Notes: a model not told the origin generated them from the letters alone. Numbered from the stretch's first letter, positions 35,728-44,458 are shown. The stretch is 64,000 nucleotides of DNA from an uncultured Mycoplasmatota bacterium (GCA_900548695.1 URLC01000002.1:124001-188000), one strand, 5' to 3'. Numbers and translations: made by a program.

Positions 35728-38700
35728 ATGGAATTTAAAAAATTGGAAAGTGGTAGTATCCACGAAGTAGAATCTAAATTTGTAAAGGAATGGCAAGAAA
35801 AAGATATTTTAGAAAAGACTATAAAACATAGGGAAGGTTGTCCTGATTTTGTTTTTTATGATGGGCCAATTTATGCTAATGCAAAACCTGGAATTCATCA
35901 TGTGTTTGCTAAGACAATTAAAGATGCTTTTTGTAAGTATAAAACAATGTCTGGATATCGAGTTCTTCGTAAAATTGGTCTTGATACTCATGGTTTACCA
36001 ATTGAAGTTAATGTTGAAAAGAAGTTAGGATTTAAATCTAAAGCAGATATTGAAAAACTTGGTATTGAAAACTTTTGTAGTGAGTGTAGAGTTGAAACAG
36101 ATAGTAATATTGATGAGGTAAAAAAAGTAACAGATATGATGGGTCAATTTATTGATTGTGATTATCCTTATGTTACTTGTAGTAATGATTATATTGAATC
36201 TGAATGGTGGATTGTTAATGAGCTTAATAAAAAAGGTTTAATCTATCATGGAAATAAGGTTCTTCCATATTGTCCAAGATGTGGTACTGAACTTTCTTCT
36301 TTTGAAGTTGCTCAAGGATATAAAGAAGTTAGTGTAAATACTGTGATTGTTCCTTTTAAAGTAGTTGATCGTGATGAATACTTTTTAGTATGGACTACTA
36401 CTCCTTGGACTTTAATGGCTAATGTTGCTTTATGTGTTAATCCTGATTTAGAATATCTAAAAGTTTCTTCTCGCGGTTATACTTTTATTGTTGGGGCTAG
36501 TTTGGCTAAGCAAGTTCTTGGGGATGATTATGAAGTCCTTGAGACTTACAAAGGTAGCGACTTAGTTGGAATTAAGTATGAGCAATTAATGCCTTTTGTC
36601 AAGGTGGAAGGAAAAGCTTTTGAAGTTTTAGCTGATCATTATGTTACTGATAGTGATGGTACTGGTATTGTTCATATGGCTCCAGCATTTGGTGCGGATG
36701 ATGGACGTGTATGTCAACTTTATGGTATTACTTTTGTTAATCCAGTTGGAAAAGATGGGTGTTATATAACTGGCCCATGGAAAGGTACTTTAGTTACTGA
36801 TTCGGAACTTGAAATTAATATTATTAAGTGGTTGAAAGAAAATGATAAATTATTCAAAAAACAAAAGATAGTACACGATTATCCTCATTGTTGGAGATGT
36901 AAGCAACCTTTAATTTATTATGCTAAGCCAGCTTGGTATGTTAATAATACAGCTTATAAAGATCAAATAATAGCAGCTAATAAAAAGATTAATTGGTATC
37001 CTGATTATGTTGGGACAAAGCGTTTTGAGAATTGGTTAGAAAATATGGTTGATTGGGGAATTTCTAGAAATCGTTATTGGGGTTGCCCACTTCCAATCTG
37101 GACATGCGATTGTGGTCATTTTGAAACCATTGGTTCAAGATGTGAATTAAAGGAAAAAGCTTTTGAAGATATTGATACTGATAATTTAGAGTTACATCGA
37201 CCTTATGTTGATCATATTCATATTACTTGTCCAAAATGTGGTAAGAAGATGAGTAGAGTTAGTGATGTATTAGATGTTTGGTTTGATTCTGGGGCTATGC
37301 CTTATGCACAATTCCATTATCCTTTTGAAAATAAAGAATTATTTGAATCACAATTTCCAGCTGATTTTATTGCTGAAGGAGTTGATCAAACTCGTGGGTG
37401 GTTTTATGTATTGCTTGTTTTATCCGTTTTAATTAGTGGAGAGAGTAGTTTTAAAAATGTTGTAGTTAATGATATGATGTTAGATGCTTATGGTAAAAAG
37501 ATGAGTAAGTCTACTGGTAATATTATTAATCCAACAGAGATTATGAGTCAATATGGAGCTGATACAATTCGTTTTTATATGATGTATGCTTCTCCAGTTT
37601 GGACACCATTAAAGTTTGATGAAGAAGGCGTAAAAGAAGTTTATTCTAAATATATTTCAACATTTAGAAATGCTTATTCTTTCTTTGAAATGTATGCTAA
37701 TGCTGATCATATTGATCCTAGAGAATATAATATTCCTGTGCAAGAACGTGAGTTGATTGATCGATGGATTTTATCTAAATTAAATCGTTTAATTCGTGAT
37801 GTTCAAGTTGCGTATCGAGAATATGATTTGAATAAGGTGACAAAGCTTATTGTTCCATTTTTAAATGATGATTTATCTAATTGGTATATTAGAAGTAATC
37901 GTCGACGTTTTTGGGATAGTGAACTTACAAAATCTAAGAAATGTGTTTATTTAACCACTTATGAAGTATTAGTTGCCTTATGTAAGTTATGTGCTCCAAT
38001 TACACCTTTTATTACAGAAGAAATTTATCAAAGACTTACCGATGAAGTATCTGTACATTTGGCTGATATGGTAGTTGAAAATACTGATTTAATTGATGAA
38101 GTAGTAGAAGAGAGAATGGATTTAGTAAGGGATGTTTGTTCTTTAGGCAGATTTGCAAGAGAAGAAGCTAATATTAAAGTGCGCCAGCCAATTTCTCATT
38201 TAATTTTACCTAAGAGTGATGAGGTGGTTATTGGTGATTTATTACCAATTATCAAAGAAGAGTTAAATGTTAAAGATGTTCTTTTCCATGAAGATATGAG
38301 TCGTTATTTGGATTATATTATTAAACCTAATTTTAAAGTGTTAGGTAAAACACTTGGACCTAAAGTTAAATTATTAGGTGAAGTTTTAAGTAATCTTACT
38401 AATAAAGAAATAGAGCAAATTGAAGAGGATGGTTTATTAGTACAATTAGATGGAGAAGATTTTAAAATTACAAATGAGATGGTAATTATTTCTTTAAAAC
38501 AAAAAGAAGGTTATGCATCTAGTAGTAATAGTAAAACTTGTGTTGTATTGGAAACGGAACTTACGGAGGAGTTAATTTTAGAAGGACTTGCTCGTGAATT
38601 CGTTCGTAAAGTACAAAGTCTTAGAAAAGATCTTGACTTTGTAATTACAGATCATATTAATATTACTTATAATGGTAGTGATAAGATAGGTAAGATGTTA

Positions 38701-38823
38701 GATGAATATTATGACTATGTTATGGGTGAAGTGTTAGGTAATAAATTAGTAAAAGATGAAAGTTTAGAACTTGATGATTTGTTGAATGATGAAAAAGTTA
38801 CTATTCAAGTGGAAAGAGCTTAA
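35728..38823 (+). CDS. ileS: Isoleucyl-tRNA synthetase, type 2 (eukaryote-like)
   Basis: IleRS charges tRNA-Ile and edits Val mischarging. The 1031-residue class I synthetase has the HIGH-equivalent PGIHHVFAKTIKD, the RKIGLDTHGLPIE region, the editing domain, Cys-rich zinc-like segments (CPRCG, CPKCG) and KMSKSTGN at about 590-597. Length and the FYDGPIYANAKPGIHHV style match IleRS2, the long form often resistant to mupirocin, rather than the about 920-residue Bacillus type. The ATG follows GTAGGGATAGG. Resistance is inferred from the type, not tested. Confidence 0.95.
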   Translation: MEFKKLESGSIHEVESKFVKEWQEKDILEKTIKHREGCPDFVFYDGPIYANAKPGIHHVFAKTIKDAFCKYKTMSGYRVLRKIGLDTHGLPIEVNVEKKLGFKSKADIEKLGIENFCSECRVETDSNIDEVKKVTDMMGQFIDCDYPYVTCSNDYIESEWWIVNELNKKGLIYHGNKVLPYCPRCGTELSSFEVAQGYKEVSVNTVIVPFKVVDRDEYFLVWTTTPWTLMANVALCVNPDLEYLKVSSRGYTFIVGASLAKQVLGDDYEVLETYKGSDLVGIKYEQLMPFVKVEGKAFEVLADHYVTDSDGTGIVHMAPAFGADDGRVCQLYGITFVNPVGKDGCYITGPWKGTLVTDSELEINIIKWLKENDKLFKKQKIVHDYPHCWRCKQPLIYYAKPAWYVNNTAYKDQIIAANKKINWYPDYVGTKRFENWLENMVDWGISRNRYWGCPLPIWTCDCGHFETIGSRCELKEKAFEDIDTDNLELHRPYVDHIHITCPKCGKKMSRVSDVLDVWFDSGAMPYAQFHYPFENKELFESQFPADFIAEGVDQTRGWFYVLLVLSVLISGESSFKNVVVNDMMLDAYGKKMSKSTGNIINPTEIMSQYGADTIRFYMMYASPVWTPLKFDEEGVKEVYSKYISTFRNAYSFFEMYANADHIDPREYNIPVQERELIDRWILSKLNRLIRDVQVAYREYDLNKVTKLIVPFLNDDLSNWYIRSNRRRFWDSELTKSKKCVYLTTYEVLVALCKLCAPITPFITEEIYQRLTDEVSVHLADMVVENTDLIDEVVEERMDLVRDVCSLGRFAREEANIKVRQPISHLILPKSDEVVIGDLLPIIKEELNVKDVLFHEDMSRYLDYIIKPNFKVLGKTLGPKVKLLGEVLSNLTNKEIEQIEEDGLLVQLDGEDFKITNEMVIISLKQKEGYASSSNSKTCVVLETELTEELILEGLAREFVRKVQSLRKDLDFVITDHINITYNGSDKIGKMLDEYYDYVMGEVLGNKLVKDESLELDDLLNDEKVTIQVERA

Positions 38824-38857
38824 AGAGAAGAGTTTTGTTGACTATTCTCTTTTTTTC
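38824..38857 (+). terminator. Terminator after ileS
   Basis: AGAGAA-GAGT pairs with ACT-ATTCTCT with one mismatch, followed by a seven-T run. Confidence 0.75.
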
Positions 38858-38909
38858 TCGTCTTCTTTCTTAGTTTTTGGTATAATAAGAATAGAAAAGG
38901 GGAAACTTT

Positions 38910-39350
38910 ATGGAAAAAAATGAAGAAGTACAAGAAATAAAACAGAAGATAATTATTTGTGTTGTTGTTTTTATATTTATAGTTTGTTTAGGACTTTTAC
39001 TTGTTTTTAATCGTTTTGGTAATGATGTTGATGCGGTTACACGTGCCCTTAAAAAGAAAGAGAGTTTTGTGGTTTATTTTAGAGATGATGATGAGTTATG
39101 TCAAAATTGTCGTATGGTGGAGCAACAGTTAAATACTTATGGTGTTAGTTATTATAATTTTGATATTAATGCTCCTAGTTTTTCTAGTGTATTGAAAAAG
39201 TTGAAAATTGATTATGAAGTAAAAGTACCGGCTGTTTATGTAATAGAAGATGGTAAAGTTCTTTATAATATTACAAATATTTCTGATAAAAAAACTATTG
39301 ATATGTTTATTTCACAAAATAATATTGTTATTTTTTCTAATAGAGAATAA
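38910..39350 (+). CDS. Membrane-anchored thioredoxin-like protein with a CQNC motif
   Basis: The 146-residue protein has one N-terminal membrane helix (about 12-33) and a thioredoxin-like domain: strand FVVYFRDDD, CQNC at about 64-67, a cis-Pro-type VPAVYVI and a C-terminal helix. The two Cys residues could support disulfide exchange outside the cell. The family is not certain. A GGGGAAAC site precedes the ATG. It ends 11 bases before the SDR gene, so they may share a transcript. Confidence 0.78.
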   Translation: MEKNEEVQEIKQKIIICVVVFIFIVCLGLLLVFNRFGNDVDAVTRALKKKESFVVYFRDDDELCQNCRMVEQQLNTYGVSYYNFDINAPSFSSVLKKLKIDYEVKVPAVYVIEDGKVLYNITNISDKKTIDMFISQNNIVIFSNRE

Positions 39351-39361
39351 AGGAGGTCTTT

Positions 39362-40105
39362 ATGAGTCAAGCAGTAGCGTTAATTACTGGAGGAAATCGT
39401 GGAATTGGTGCAGCCATTGCGAAAGAGTTTGCAAAAGCTGGAGTTAATGTAGTTATTAATTATCATCGTCATGCGATGATGGCAGAACAAGTAAAGGATG
39501 AAATTTTAAGTAAATATTCTGTAGAAGTATTATGTATTAAAGCTGATATATCTCAAGAAGAAGAAGTTGAAAGCATGATAAATCAGGTGGTGGATACTTT
39601 TGGGAAAATAGATATTTTAGTAAATAATGCGGCTATTTGTCATGATAGTTTATTTTTAGATAAAGCAATTTCCAATTTTAAACGAATTTTAGATGTCAAT
39701 TTGATTGGTACTTATTTATGTAGTAAATATGCTGGTAAAGTTATGTTAGATAGAGGTAGTGGTAAGATTATTAATATTGCATCTACCAATGCTCTTGATA
39801 CTTATTATCCAGAATCGTGTGATTATGATGCTTCTAAGGCTGGAGTTATTTCTCTCACACATAATTTAGCTCGAGAATTTGCGCCTAAGGTTTTAGTTAA
39901 TTGTGTTTGTCCGGGCTGGGTAAAAACAGAAATGAACCAGGAATTATCTTTTGAACAGGTTCAAGCAGAAGAAATGAAGATTTTACTTAGAAGATTTGCA
40001 GAGCCTGATGAAATAGCTAAAGTAGTTTTATTTTTAGCTAGCTCTAAGGCAAGTTATATTAATGATTCTATTATTAGAGTAGATGGAGGAAAGTTCAATG
40101 GTTGA
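39362..40105 (+). CDS. Short-chain dehydrogenase/reductase (FabG-like)
   Basis: SDRs are NAD(P)-dependent oxidoreductases. The 247-residue product has TGGNRGIG (9-16) for cofactor binding, NNAA near 88-91, and the catalytic Ser141, Tyr155 and Lys159 (YDASK). The C-terminal NDSIIRVDGGKFNG is FabG-like. The lack of fatty-acid genes nearby leaves the substrate open. AAAGGAGG precedes the ATG, and its TGA overlaps the start of the next frame (ATGGTTGA), suggesting translational coupling. Confidence 0.92.
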   Translation: MSQAVALITGGNRGIGAAIAKEFAKAGVNVVINYHRHAMMAEQVKDEILSKYSVEVLCIKADISQEEEVESMINQVVDTFGKIDILVNNAAICHDSLFLDKAISNFKRILDVNLIGTYLCSKYAGKVMLDRGSGKIINIASTNALDTYYPESCDYDASKAGVISLTHNLAREFAPKVLVNCVCPGWVKTEMNQELSFEQVQAEEMKILLRRFAEPDEIAKVVLFLASSKASYINDSIIRVDGGKFNG

Positions 40106-40532
40106 TGGAATTATTTTGATTCCTCCAGAGGGAGATATTTATCAAAAAGAAGGATTGTTACCAGGAGAACATGGTCAGGCAATTTTAGAGTATATGCAGA
40201 AAAATGATATCACTTTTTTAGGCAGTGATGAAGCAATTGGCTATTAGTTAGCTTGTTATTTGGCTAGTTTAAATTATGTTTTAGATACAGTTGAAAATAA
40301 GAAACACTGTTTTTATGTAGGAGATTAGATTTTTTCAAATCAATACCAATGGTTTAAAGAACATAAAAAAGATATTAGGACTTCCGTTTTAGGGGTTGTG
40401 TCAGTTGACAAAGAGAAAATAGAACATTATGATGTTTATACAATGGAAGGCGGTAATCCATTTTTGGTATTACGAGAAATCATGAATGAGAGAAAGAGAG
40501 AGGATACTTATGTACGAGATGTTAAAAATTAA
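40098..40532 (+). pseudogene. ORF of unknown family interrupted by two in-frame TAG codons
   Basis: An ATG at 40098 overlaps the SDR stop (ATGGTTGA). The frame runs 144 codons to TAA at 40530 and overlaps the start of ynbB by 23 bases, but TAG codons occur at 40245-40247 and 40326-40328. There is no frameshift, and the sequence around them keeps protein-like composition (FLGSDEAIGY, then LACYLASLNYVLDTV, then IFSNQYQWFKEHKKDI). Both TAGs are one C-to-T change from CAG (Gln). I do not recognise the family. TAG ends many genes here, so the simplest view is a recent pseudogene; readthrough or a sequence error are alternatives. Confidence 0.75.
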
Positions 40533-41760
40533 TGAAGATGTTATAAAAATCATTACTGAGGCAGAAAAAGACTGTCAAGAACAATTTATGGAAATTGATA
40601 AAGTAGAAGCACTTAATAGTTTGAAAGTTTTGGCTAGTTTTCATAAAAATCAAATTACAGAAGCGCATTTTAATGCTACTACTGGGTATGGTTATAATGA
40701 TTTAGGAAGGGAAGGAATAGAAAATGTTTTTAAAGATGTACTTGGTGCAGAAAAAGCATTAGTTCGTAGTCAGTTTATTTCTGGTTCCCATGCCCTTAAT
40801 GTTTGTTTTTTTGCTTTACTTCGTCCTGGGGATTTATTGTTAAGTATTAGCGGGAAACCATATGATACATTAGATGAAGTAATTGGAATTACTGAAAATC
40901 CAAGTTCTTTAAAAAGCTTTGGTGTTTCTTATGATCAAATTGATCTTGTTGACGATGATTTTCAATATGATAAGATAGAAGAGTATTTAAAAAATAATAA
41001 AGTAAAAGTTGTTGAAATTCAAAGAAGTAAAGGATATTCTACTAGAAGTAGTATTAGCATTGATAAAGTAGAAAAAGTAATTTCTTTAATTAAAAGAGTA
41101 GATTCAGAAGTTATTGTGATGATTGATAATTGTTACTGTGAAATGGTTGGCACTAAAGAACCTACTGAAGTTGGGGCAGATATTATTGTGGGTTCTTTAA
41201 TTAAAAATTTAGGTGGTGGAATTGCTCCTAATGGTGCTTATATTGCAGGGCGTAGTGAGCTTGTTGATTTATGTGCTGAACGACTTACTTTACCTGGTGA
41301 AGGTGGTGAAGTAGGACCAACTCTTGGTATTAATAAGCAAATTTTACAAGGTATTTTTATGGCTCCTAGTGTGGTTGCTAGTGCTTTAAAAACTGCGGTT
41401 CTTACAAGTAGAGTTTTAGAAAAGTTAGGTTATGATGTAGAGCCTAAGTACCAGGATCAGAGGGTTGATATTGTTCAAAATATTATTTTTCATGATCCTA
41501 ATAAGTTATTATTATTTACTAGAGGAATTCAAGAGGGTTCACCAATTGATTCTAATGCTTTAGTTGAAGCTTGGGATATGCCTGGGTATTTAGATAAGGT
41601 AGTTATGGCTAGTGGTTCTTTTACGCAAGGTTCTTCTATTGAACTTTCTTGTGATGGGCCAATGAGAGCACCATATATTGCTTATATGCAAGGTGGACTT
41701 ACTTACTCTTATGGTAAGTTGGGTCTTATGAAAGCGGTTACTAATTTATTAGAAAAATAA
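40510..41760 (+). CDS. ynbB: YnbB-type PLP-dependent enzyme (methionine gamma-lyase/aluminium-resistance family)
   Basis: This family (Met_gamma_lyase) has a cystathionine-lyase-like PLP fold, but its true substrate is uncertain. The 416-residue product has NATTGYGYNDLGREG, VMIDNCYCEMVGTKEP, and the PLP Lys at about 232 in SLIKNLGGGIAPNGAYIAG. The C-terminal TYSYGKLGLMKAV is family-typical. The start at 40510 follows GAGAGAGG; an earlier in-frame ATG at 40486 is possible but lies before that site. The glnR neighbour known from Bacillus is absent. Confidence 0.9.
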   Translation: MYEMLKINEDVIKIITEAEKDCQEQFMEIDKVEALNSLKVLASFHKNQITEAHFNATTGYGYNDLGREGIENVFKDVLGAEKALVRSQFISGSHALNVCFFALLRPGDLLLSISGKPYDTLDEVIGITENPSSLKSFGVSYDQIDLVDDDFQYDKIEEYLKNNKVKVVEIQRSKGYSTRSSISIDKVEKVISLIKRVDSEVIVMIDNCYCEMVGTKEPTEVGADIIVGSLIKNLGGGIAPNGAYIAGRSELVDLCAERLTLPGEGGEVGPTLGINKQILQGIFMAPSVVASALKTAVLTSRVLEKLGYDVEPKYQDQRVDIVQNIIFHDPNKLLLFTRGIQEGSPIDSNALVEAWDMPGYLDKVVMASGSFTQGSSIELSCDGPMRAPYIAYMQGGLTYSYGKLGLMKAVTNLLEK

Positions 41761-41773
41761 GGTGAGGTAGGTT

Positions 41774-42415
41774 ATGGTTTATTTATTGTACGAGGATATT
41801 TATGCTTCAGGTTATACTAATTCAGGAATTTTTGAAGATGTTTTTTCGAAGATTTTGATTGGTATTTTTGGCTTATTGTTCATTTGTTATATTTTATCAA
41901 TAATCGGTCAGTGGAAAATATTTAAAAAGGCTGGGAAGAGTGGTTTTGCAGCCCTTATTCCCATCTATAATATTTATACTTTATGTCAAGTTGTAGGAGT
42001 TAATCCTTGGTGGATTGTAATTACTTTTATTGCTGGTGTTACTGAAGCATTTATTCCAGCACTTTCTATTTTCACAACATTAGTCACGGTTTATTTTGGA
42101 GTATTAATTGCAGTTAGTACAGCTAGAAGCTTTGGAAAAAGTGATGGTTATGCAGTAGGTATTTATTTCTTTGACTTTATATTTTATTTGATACTGGGCT
42201 TTGGTAGTAGTGAATATTTGGGACCAAAACCAATGAATGATATTTTATTTAAAGATAAAAATTCTTTCGCAAAATATAATATAGATCATACAAATCTTAA
42301 CAATAGTGTTACTGAAGTGACAGATCCTGTATTAAGAATTCATTATTGTCCTAGTTGTGGTTATCAATTAGCTATTGATACTAGATATTGTCCAAATTGT
42401 GGAAAAGAATTATGA
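41774..42415 (+). CDS. DUF5684-like membrane protein with a C-terminal zinc ribbon
   Basis: The 213-residue protein has four or five hydrophobic helices in the first 160 residues, with WKIFKKAGKSGFAALIPIYN and the following segment typical of DUF5684/signal-peptidase-like small membrane proteins. It ends in a zinc ribbon of two CxxC pairs (CPSCG and CPNCG, 14 residues apart). The function is unknown. It starts 13 bases after ynbB with GGTGAGG upstream and ends at a strong terminator. Confidence 0.8.
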   Translation: MVYLLYEDIYASGYTNSGIFEDVFSKILIGIFGLLFICYILSIIGQWKIFKKAGKSGFAALIPIYNIYTLCQVVGVNPWWIVITFIAGVTEAFIPALSIFTTLVTVYFGVLIAVSTARSFGKSDGYAVGIYFFDFIFYLILGFGSSEYLGPKPMNDILFKDKNSFAKYNIDHTNLNNSVTEVTDPVLRIHYCPSCGYQLAIDTRYCPNCGKEL

Positions 42416-42441
42416 GAATATTTTCATATTCTTTTTTTTTT
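42415..42441 (+). terminator. Terminator after the zinc-ribbon protein gene
   Basis: AGAATAT and ATATTCT around TTTC, followed by nine or more T. Confidence 0.9.
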
Positions 42442-42475
42442 AACATATAGTTTACTAGAAATGAGGAGGAGTCGT

Positions 42476-42991
42476 ATGATTAATAAACAAAATTTGTGGT
42501 TTTTAACGTTGTTTAGTTTGATTTTAGTACTTAGTGTTTATTATATTACTATGCCTAATGATTTACTTACTAAAGCTGCTACTACGGAGGAAAAAGAAGA
42601 AAAAGGAAAAAAAGAAGAGAAAGTTAAAGAAACCGTTGAAGAGGTATCATCACTTACTGCTATGCGAGTTAGTTTAGAGGAAGAACGACAAGGAGTTATG
42701 GATGATTTACAAGAACAATTGACCAGTGATACTATTAGTAGTGAGGAAAAAAATAATGCTTATGAAAAGCTGAAATATTTAAATACTTTACAAAGTAAAG
42801 AGGAGGATTTTGAAAAGCAAATAAAAAAAGAATTTAAACTTGATTCTTTTGTTAAAATCGATAATACTAATGTTACTGTTATTTGTGTTTCTTCTAAACA
42901 TGATAATAATTTGGCAAATAATATCATGCGTCTAATTCAGTCGGGTTATGAAGAGAAGATGTATATCACGGTAAAATTCCAAAAGAGTTAG
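42476..42991 (+). CDS. spoIIIAH: SpoIIIAH-like sporulation protein
   Basis: SpoIIIAH is a mother-cell membrane protein that joins forespore SpoIIQ in the feeding-tube channel of engulfed spores. The 171-residue product has one N-terminal membrane helix (about 8-25), a charged Glu/Lys linker and a C-terminal ring-building-like domain with DSFVKIDNTNVTVICVSS. The start at 42476 follows GAGGAGGAG; an in-frame ATG at 42461 is part of that site. gerE and gerM follow, which supports a sporulation role. The other spoIIIA genes are not next to it here. Confidence 0.8.
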   Translation: MINKQNLWFLTLFSLILVLSVYYITMPNDLLTKAATTEEKEEKGKKEEKVKETVEEVSSLTAMRVSLEEERQGVMDDLQEQLTSDTISSEEKNNAYEKLKYLNTLQSKEEDFEKQIKKEFKLDSFVKIDNTNVTVICVSSKHDNNLANNIMRLIQSGYEEKMYITVKFQKS

Positions 42992-43048
42992 GTGTATACA
43001 TACAACAAAGTATTTTATTTACATAGAATACTTTAGGGTGGTGCTTAG

Positions 43049-43255
43049 ATGGCAAATGGAATTTTAACCGCTAGGGAGAAAGAAATCTTTTCTTTGCTTA
43101 TTCAAAATATGACAACTAAAGAGATAGCTAAGAAGTTAAATATTAGCGAAAAAACCATTAGAAACCATATTTCTAATACTATGCAAAAATTAGGTGTTAA
43201 TGGTAGAGCAGCGGCGGTTGTGGAATTATTAAAATTAAATGAGTTATCTTTGTAA
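43049..43255 (+). CDS. gerE: GerE-type LuxR-family HTH regulator
   Basis: GerE is the last mother-cell transcription factor of sporulation and controls coat genes. The 68-residue protein is only a LuxR/GerE DNA-binding domain: LTAREKEIFSLLIQNMTTKEIAKKLNISEKTIRNHISN, then VNGRAAAVVELLK. No receiver or sensor domain is present, as in Bacillus GerE (about 74 residues). It lies between spoIIIAH-like and gerM genes, which supports the call. A strong terminator follows. Confidence 0.88.
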   Translation: MANGILTAREKEIFSLLIQNMTTKEIAKKLNISEKTIRNHISNTMQKLGVNGRAAAVVELLKLNELSL

Positions 43256-43280
43256 ATCGTACTATTTTAGTACGATTTTT
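43254..43280 (+). terminator. Terminator after gerE
   Basis: AAATCGTACTA and TAGTACGATTT form an 11-bp stem around TTT, followed by T residues. Confidence 0.9.
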
Positions 43281-43303
43281 CATATATTTTTTTAGGTGAT
43301 TGT

Positions 43304-44254
43304 ATGCTAAAGGCAAAAGCTATTCGTAAAATCTTTATTACTACATTATCTTTGTTTATTTTGTTAATTGTTTATTCTCTTCCAACTGTGGAAGATACTT
43401 ATACGTTGAAGACTAATTTGGAAATAGAAAACACATCTGGTCTTTATACTGATAATCTGTATTTACTTAATACAGATGGATATTTAGTGAAAAGTAAAAT
43501 ATTACTGGATAGTAGTGATTTAAAAGAAAAGATTAGTAAAGTGTTAGAAGAATTGACGATTAAAGACGATAATCATTTTCCAAAGGGATTATTTCCTTAT
43601 ATTCCTAGAGGAACGAAGGTACTTAATATTTTGTATGGAGAAAAACAAGTGACCATAGATTTTTCAAAAGAATTTTTGGATATGACGGTTGATAAAGAAA
43701 GGCAAGTTATCTCGGGGATTGTTTATAGTATTTTGGATCTTGCTGATATTAAAGAAGTTATTTTACTAGTAGAAGGTGAGGTGCTTACAGAGTACCCTAA
43801 TACTCATGAGAAACTTCCTAGTCCTTTGACTAAAGAAATTGGTATTAATAAGGAATATGAACTTACTTCTAGAAATGATATTTCTAAAGTAGTAGTTTAT
43901 TATTTGTCAGAAATTAATAAGGAATTATATTATGTTCCTGTTACTAAATATGTTAATGATTCTAGAGATAAAATAAAAATTATTATTGATGAGTTAGCTA
44001 GTAGTTATATTTATGAGGATAATTTAATGAGTTTTTTACATAATAATTTGGAGCTTTTAGATTATTATGAACAAGAGAATGTGTTGTTTTTAAATTTTAA
44101 TGATTATTTGTTTGACAGTAATCATAAAGTCCTTGAGGAGGTCATTTATAGTATTGCTTATTCAGTTTTTGATAATTATGATGTTTCCATGGTTATGTTT
44201 GAAGTGAATAATCAATATGTGGAGAAAATTTCACGGGATGAGAAGCAAAGATAG
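43304..44254 (+). CDS. gerM: GerM-like sporulation/germination lipoprotein-like protein (two GerMN domains)
   Basis: GerM-domain proteins work in spore cortex formation and germination. The 316-residue protein has an N-terminal hydrophobic helix (about 8-26) without a clear lipobox, then two GerMN-like domains (about 45-150 and 185-305), each with a VxIDFSKEF-type or VLFLNFNDYLF strand. Bacillus GerM also has two copies but is a lipoprotein. An AGGTGAT site precedes the ATG. A perfect palindromic terminator follows. Confidence 0.83.
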   Translation: MLKAKAIRKIFITTLSLFILLIVYSLPTVEDTYTLKTNLEIENTSGLYTDNLYLLNTDGYLVKSKILLDSSDLKEKISKVLEELTIKDDNHFPKGLFPYIPRGTKVLNILYGEKQVTIDFSKEFLDMTVDKERQVISGIVYSILDLADIKEVILLVEGEVLTEYPNTHEKLPSPLTKEIGINKEYELTSRNDISKVVVYYLSEINKELYYVPVTKYVNDSRDKIKIIIDELASSYIYEDNLMSFLHNNLELLDYYEQENVLFLNFNDYLFDSNHKVLEEVIYSIAYSVFDNYDVSMVMFEVNNQYVEKISRDEKQR

Positions 44255-44277
44255 GTTTCTTTTGATAGAAAATTAAA

Positions 44278-44314
44278 AAAAGGACTTGCAAGTCCTTTCT
44301 TTTTATTGTATAAT
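44278..44314 (+). promoter_or_regulatory. gerM terminator that also carries the -35 box of the tRNA-Arg promoter
   Basis: AAAGGACTT-GC-AAGTCCTTT (44278-44297) is a perfect palindrome followed by T residues and ends the gerM transcript. Its apex contains TTGCAA (44286-44291), spaced 17 bases from TATAAT (44309-44314), which makes a good promoter for tRNA-Arg 20 bases downstream. Confidence 0.75.
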
Positions 44315-44334
44315 TCTACTTGTCAGTTGGTTAT

Positions 44335-44411
44335 GTCTGCGTAGCTCAGCTGGATAGAGCAATCGCCTTCTAAGCGATCGGTCAGGCGTTCGAGTCGCCT
44401 CGCGGACACCA
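44335..44411 (+). tRNA. tRNA-Arg(TCT)
   Basis: Acceptor GTCTGCG pairs with CGCGGAC (one T-G pair); anticodon loop CTTCTAA gives TCT, for AGA/AGG codons. Encoded CCA at 44409-44411. Confidence 0.97.
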
Positions 44412-44420
44412 TTTGAAATT

Positions 44421-44443
44421 AAGTCCCATTTGGGACTTTTTTT
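44421..44443. terminator. Terminator between tRNA-Arg and the converging 185-residue gene
   Basis: AAGTCCCA and TGGGACTT form an 8-bp stem around TT, followed by a T run. It lies in the gap between two converging genes and could serve both. Confidence 0.85.
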
Positions 44444-44458
44444 GTTGCGGAAATTTTA

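Noticed and set aside
40245..40328. Whole-genome reassignment of TAG to Gln
   Set aside because: TAG clearly ends nusA, infB, murF, rpsB and other genes in this window, so recoding cannot explain the double-amber frame.
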